A stretch of 64,000 nt of DNA, taken from positions 930,001-994,000 of the forward strand of contig NZ_RJAC01000001.1 of assembly GCF_003999975.1 (NCBI RefSeq), given 5' to 3'. Positions 60,118-64,000 of this stretch are shown here, piece after piece (the stretch's first letter is position 1; each line of letters begins with the position of its first letter). Source of the DNA: Actinoplanes solisilvae (GTDB lineage Bacteria > Actinomycetota > Actinomycetes > Mycobacteriales > Micromonosporaceae). Made by a program: the position numbers and the translations under genes. The notes under the pieces were generated by a model. The model was not told the origin of the DNA and ran no database searches. It worked only from the letters and a program-made list of their open reading frames with translations.

Positions 60118-63100
60118 CTACGGAGTGACCGACGAGATCACGATCGGGCCGCGGCCGACGACCGCGCCCTCGTTCGTCACGATCGCCACCTCACCCGACA
60201 GCGAACGGCCCGCGGGCGGCACGGCCAGCGCCGTCACCGTCCCGTTGACCGTCGTCGACGCGCCGTTGGCCAGCGTCGACGACGTCGCCGCCACGGAGAC
60301 CGAGCCGAGCGCCGGGCTGAAGAAGATGTCGAGGTAGTCGTACGCCGTGGTGCCGGCGGGCACCGCGTAGCCGTCCACCACGGCCGTGTAGGTGCCGGCC
60401 GTCGGGTTCGTCAGCGAGATCGACTCCTCCGAGTCGCCGTCCGCGTCCTGTCCGACCAGCACGCCGTCGCGGTAGAGCGACAGGTCCAGGTCAGCCGTGG
60501 CGTCGGCCGGGTTGCCGATCGCCACGTCCAGCCGGTTCGAACCGGCCGGCACGACGAACTCGTACTCCTGCGAGCCACCGTCCTCGATGGTCGGACGCTG
60601 CCGGTCGGCGCTGCCGAGCGGGCCGCCCTGCGGCGACACCGTGACCGGGCCGAAGCTGTTCTTCACGGCGAAGCTCACCGGGGTGGGCTGGTTGACCGCG
60701 ACGCTCGGCAGGGTGATCGTCTCGGGGGTCAGCGCGACGCCCTGGATCTTCGCGTCGAGCTTGAACGGGTTGCTGAGGATCGGCGACGTGCGCCGGGCCT
60801 CGACCTCGAGCTCCCAGATGCCGGGGATCGGGTTCTCGTACGACCGCTCCGACGGCTTGCAGACCGCCTCGTTGGAGTAGTTCGTGTAGCAGTCCGAGCT
60901 GGCGGTGCTGTCCACCGGGACGCCCCACGGGTTGATCGCGACGAAGCGGGTCTGCTGACCGGCGGTGATGCCGGACAGGTCCACCTGCAGCGCCTTGGTG
61001 CCCTCGGGAACGGTGACGTAGAACGACGTGGTCGAGTTGCGGTCGACCTTGCCCGACCACGAGGTGGCGTACGACGGTTTCTTGGTGTCGACGCCGGTGA
61101 CGACCGTGTTGAGCACCTCGAAGTCGATCGCCGGGGTCGACGGGTCGTCAACCTTCAGCAGAGCGCTGGCGACTCCCGAAGAGGCCCGCACCACGACCGG
61201 CACGCTGACCGTCTTGTTCAGCGGCAGCGCGACCAGCGGCGACGAGACGAACGACGAGCGATCGCCGATCCACGACAGCGTGTGCAGCACCGGGTAGTTC
61301 GGGCCGCTGGTGCGGGTCAGCTTGATCGTCTGGACCTTCACCTGGCCGGGCTTGAAGCCACCGGCCGAGGCGGCGCACCGGTTGTAGATGCCCTCGCCCT
61401 GGCCGGGGGTGGCCAGCAGGTCGGACAGCGGCGTGCAGACCGCGGCCGACGACTTGTAGTCACGGACGGGCGACTTCTTGGTCAGCAGCTTCCATGCGTC
61501 CGGCACGTTCAGCTGGCCGTAGCCCTGCTCGTTGACCTGCTCGCCGTCGATCAGGTCGGCGGTCGAGTAGATCGCGCGGCGCAGCGCCGGCGCGCTGACC
61601 TTGAGCTTGTTGGCCTTGGCGGCCGACAGCAGCAGCGCGGCGCCACCGGCGGCCTGCGGCGAGGCCATCGAGGTGCCGTTCTGCATCGAGTAGCCCGGGG
61701 GCAGCACGTACGGCACGGTGGCCAGGCCGGGAACCTCTTCCCAGGTCGGCGACAGCGAGACCGCCGAGCCGGGCGCGGCGATGTTCGGCTTGAAGCCGCC
61801 GTCCTCACGCGGGCCGCGCGACGAGAACGGGAAGAGCTGCAGCGGCTTGCGGGTCTCCGCGCCGTAGTTCGACTTCCACGTGTCGTCGGAGATGCTGGCC
61901 GCGACGCTGACGACCTGGGAGGCGCCCGACGGCTCACCCAGGGTGTTCACGCCCGGGCCGCTGTTGCCGGCCGAGATGAACATCTGTACGCCGTACTTGC
62001 TGATCAGCGCGTTGTAGAGCTGGGCCTGGGCGCCGTTGCCGTCGTTCAGCGACGGGAGGCCGCCGATCGACATGTTGATCACGTCCACGCCACGGTTGAT
62101 GACCAGGTCGGCCATGCCGGTGGTCAGCGCGGCGTTGGTGCAGCCGCCGCCCCACGAGCAGGCCCGCGACGAGACGATCTTGGCGCCGGGCGCCTGACCG
62201 TCGAAGGCCGCGTTGCCGAACAGGTCGTTGCCCGCGGCGATGCCGGCCACGTGTGACGCGTGCAGGCTCTCCGGGATGCCGATGCTGACGAAGTCGGCCA
62301 GCTGACCGGGCAGACCGGCCGGCGTGAGGTCGACGTCCTCGCGGTACTCGACGACGAACGGCATGCGCTCGACCACCGCGGTGGCGGCGTTGTCGGTGCC
62401 GAAGTGGCCGATGTCGAACTTCTCCTTGTACGGCCGCATGACGGCGTCGTCGGTGAAGTCGAGGTTCTGGTTGGTGTCGACCCGGATGTCGTGACTGTTC
62501 GGGTCGTAGAGGATGCCCCACGTGTCGGTCGCGTCGCCGTCGCGGTTGACGTCACCGGCGGCGTCCGATTCGGTGGTGACCGTCTCGCTGAAGCGGTTGA
62601 TCCGCCAGTTGCCGGCCGGGGCCTTCCAGCTACCACCCGCGTACGTGAAGGTGGGGCCGGACACGGCGGTGAGCATCGCGCGCCACGAGCCGTCGCCCTC
62701 GAGCAGCGGGTCGGTCGCGGTAACCCAGTCGACGATCTTGCGCTCGCCGGTGGTGGTCTTCGCGAGGGCCGGGTGGTCGATGTCCACACCGGAGTCCATG
62801 ATGCCGATCGTGATGCCGCGACCGTCGTACTTCGGGTTCTTCTTCTTGAAGTCCACCGAGCCGGTCTCGTCGGTCGGCATGTACGGGTTCGCGGCGGGCG
62901 TCTTCGGGCCGGGCGCGGCGAGCGGCTTGGGCTGCTGGCCGTGCTTGTCGCGCTGAACGCCGGTCTCCGGCAGTTTGATCGTCTCTTCGAGGTCGACGGC
63001 GGTGATGCCGGCGAGGTTGGCCGCCGCGAGCACCTTGCCGATCGGCACCGACGCGAGCACGTAGCCGATCTGGTCGAAGCGCCGGGTGACGACGCCTCCG

Positions 63101-63399
63101 AGTCCCTTGATCTTGGCGGCGACGTCGGCGGCCTTACCGTCCTCGGTGGCGACGATGACCGTGACGTACTTCTTGTTGGCTGCTTCGGCCTGGGCCAGCA
63201 ACTCGGCGTCGTGCGCGCCGAGGGTGTCGGCCGGCGCCTCCTTGGGGGTGGCGGGGTTCTCGGCCGCGTTGAGAACGGACGGGGCCGCGCCGGGTGCCGC
63301 CGAGGCCGGGAGCGCGCTGCTCAGCGACGCGCCGGCGGCAACACCGACGGCCAGCACTGAGGTGAACGTTCGCCGGCCCCATGTGGATTGTTGTCTCAC
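60118..63399 (-). CDS. Large secreted subtilisin-like (S8) serine protease
   Basis: 1093 residues from the GTG at 63399; GGAGG is 8 nt upstream and a signal peptide (RRTFTSVLAVGVAAGASLSS) follows at once. An I9-like propeptide spans about 75-140. The catalytic residues are Asp202 (GIMDSGVD), His383 (HASHVAGIAAG), Asn479 (SAGNSGPG) and Ser577 (NGTSMASP), with a 180-residue Asp-His spacing that implies an inserted domain (GDVNRDGDATDTWG, calcium-loop-like). After 600 are beta-rich C-terminal domains, ending in a pre-peptidase-like domain. No membrane or wall anchor is seen. Confidence 0.93.
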   Translation of the reverse strand: MRQQSTWGRRTFTSVLAVGVAAGASLSSALPASAAPGAAPSVLNAAENPATPKEAPADTLGAHDAELLAQAEAANKKYVTVIVATEDGKAADVAAKIKGLGGVVTRRFDQIGYVLASVPIGKVLAAANLAGITAVDLEETIKLPETGVQRDKHGQQPKPLAAPGPKTPAANPYMPTDETGSVDFKKKNPKYDGRGITIGIMDSGVDIDHPALAKTTTGERKIVDWVTATDPLLEGDGSWRAMLTAVSGPTFTYAGGSWKAPAGNWRINRFSETVTTESDAAGDVNRDGDATDTWGILYDPNSHDIRVDTNQNLDFTDDAVMRPYKEKFDIGHFGTDNAATAVVERMPFVVEYREDVDLTPAGLPGQLADFVSIGIPESLHASHVAGIAAGNDLFGNAAFDGQAPGAKIVSSRACSWGGGCTNAALTTGMADLVINRGVDVINMSIGGLPSLNDGNGAQAQLYNALISKYGVQMFISAGNSGPGVNTLGEPSGASQVVSVAASISDDTWKSNYGAETRKPLQLFPFSSRGPREDGGFKPNIAAPGSAVSLSPTWEEVPGLATVPYVLPPGYSMQNGTSMASPQAAGGAALLLSAAKANKLKVSAPALRRAIYSTADLIDGEQVNEQGYGQLNVPDAWKLLTKKSPVRDYKSSAAVCTPLSDLLATPGQGEGIYNRCAASAGGFKPGQVKVQTIKLTRTSGPNYPVLHTLSWIGDRSSFVSSPLVALPLNKTVSVPVVVRASSGVASALLKVDDPSTPAIDFEVLNTVVTGVDTKKPSYATSWSGKVDRNSTTSFYVTVPEGTKALQVDLSGITAGQQTRFVAINPWGVPVDSTASSDCYTNYSNEAVCKPSERSYENPIPGIWELEVEARRTSPILSNPFKLDAKIQGVALTPETITLPSVAVNQPTPVSFAVKNSFGPVTVSPQGGPLGSADRQRPTIEDGGSQEYEFVVPAGSNRLDVAIGNPADATADLDLSLYRDGVLVGQDADGDSEESISLTNPTAGTYTAVVDGYAVPAGTTAYDYLDIFFSPALGSVSVAATSSTLANGASTTVNGTVTALAVPPAGRSLSGEVAIVTNEGAVVGRGPIVISSVTP

Positions 63400-63632
63400 G
63401 TACGGGTCCTCCGGAAGGAAGGCGCCCAGCGGGGGTTCACTGGGCGCATTCTCCGGATCTTCCGATTGATCGGGATAGAAGTCACTACGGTCGATGACGT
63501 TGTGACTTGCCCGTGACATTAGGTTCGACGCATCATTTCGCGCGGGTTACCGCAGGTCACGCCATCCGCAGCCGTATCGACGCATGCGAAAGCATTTGTC
63601 CCGTACGATCCACACGCTCGGCGATCATGCGG

Positions 63633-64000
63633 TCACCTGTCCGATCGGGCAGAACTTTTCCGCCCGAGTGTGATGTGGACAGTCACCAGCCCGACGAGTA
63701 GAACGGCGATCAACTCGATCGACGCCGGCACGAGCGGGGTCAGCAACACCAGCACGACGATCCCCGGCGGCACGAACCGGAAGAAGCCGTTGCGCTCGGG
63801 GCGCAGATGCAGCAGCCATACGAAGAACAGGTAGACGGCCACCGGCACAGCGATCGCGTACGACGCCAGGGTCGTCGAGATCTCGGCATCATGCGCGACG
63901 AAGTCGACCCGCACCGCGAGGCCCGCCCCGACCGCCGCGGCCGCCGCGAAGATGAAGTAGTGGCCGTAACCCCACAGCAGCGACGTTCGCAGCGAATTCA
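63633..64000 (-). CDS. Low-temperature-requirement A (LtrA) family protein, C-terminal fragment
   Basis: About 121 codons run in from the window edge, so the start is missing. SLLWGYGHYFIFAAAAAVGAG is a strong LtrA family segment. Four hydrophobic helices and a short basic end (GRKSSARSDR) follow. LtrA proteins are multi-pass membrane proteins of unclear function. The 233 bp between this gene and the subtilase hold GTGAC/GTCAC copies (63481-63521) and nothing else I can name. Confidence 0.8.
   Translation of the reverse strand, partial: NSLRTSLLWGYGHYFIFAAAAAVGAGLAVRVDFVAHDAEISTTLASYAIAVPVAVYLFFVWLLHLRPERNGFFRFVPPGIVVLVLLTPLVPASIELIAVLLVGLVTVHITLGRKSSARSDR

Noticed and set aside
60024..60128. 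A 34-codon frame from GTG 60024
   Set aside because: It reads straight through the terminator hairpin and has no protein-like character.
63481..63530. GTGAC/GTCAC repeats upstream of the subtilase as a riboswitch or regulator site
   Set aside because: Three short copies only; no riboswitch core motif could be matched and spacing is irregular.

Overview
This window is about 70% GC and reads as chromosomal core from a mycelial actinomycete. Micromonosporaceae (Actinoplanes-like) is my best guess. Support comes from mycothiol synthase (mshD), an orphan GlnR regulator, a CDC48-like Cpa AAA+ protein, a lone CIRCE-controlled groEL, rare TTA codons and many GTG starts in GTGA/ATGA overlaps. Several blocks match gene order I recall from Mycobacterium tuberculosis: XRE regulator/HBHA/DUF2516 (Rv0474-Rv0476), and glnR-mshD with lmeA, cysA2 and sseC2 (Rv0814c-Rv0819). 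Genus is an inference; no rRNA or tRNA gene was seen.

Layout. 1-5.1 kb (minus): DUF2516, HBHA-like and XRE genes behind a near-perfect 16-bp inverted repeat; asparaginase, BKACE, YgfZ, the nickel regulator Nur, a nitrobindin and a coupled 34-residue membrane peptide. 5.1-12.8 kb: DsrE-like protein, a membrane-anchored protein, NUDIX, DinG helicase, DUF402, ECF41 sigma factor, a PI-PLC-like protein without its catalytic motifs, and DUF47-Pit phosphate transport. 12.9-16.1 kb: a TTA-containing Fic gene with a palindromic operator, a Gfo/Idh oxidoreductase and a second NUDIX gene. 16.1-22.1 kb: pstSCAB behind a PHO box, mshD and glnR. 22.4-28.2 kb: lmeA, a cysteine-rich leader peptide, sulfurtransferase and DUF1416, a DinB-fold protein, an AI-2E-type permease and a GroES paralogue. 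28.3-39.5 kb: PrsW with long repeats, FUSC, HD, DUF4031, glpD, groL with two CIRCE elements, and acetyltransferases.

39.5-55.8 kb: a structured intergenic segment, thrC under a SAM riboswitch, an ABC exporter whose ATPase is fused to an extracellular S15-like hydrolase, Cpa, a second ABC-2 exporter, an amino-sugar catabolic cluster (DeoR, GlmS-like SIS protein, ROK kinase, NagA), PAP2 and a lysyl-endopeptidase-like protease. 55.9-64 kb: a DUF4032 kinase-like protein, an RCK-TM-RCK channel-like protein with an altered filter, a secreted low-complexity protein, a large subtilase and the end of ltrA.

Themes are phosphate uptake by two systems (Pit and Pst), mycothiol and sulfur metabolism (mshD, Cys leader, sulfurtransferase), envelope export and proteolysis, and proteostasis (GroEL, GroES-like, Cpa, PrsW). 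I saw no insertion sequences, prophage, CRISPR array or integrase. The less ordinary items are the hydrolase-ABC fusion, the SAM riboswitch on thrC, compact divergent promoters that look leaderless, the start codon buried in a 14-bp perfect hairpin, and the degenerate PI-PLC, Cpa D1 and channel-filter motifs.
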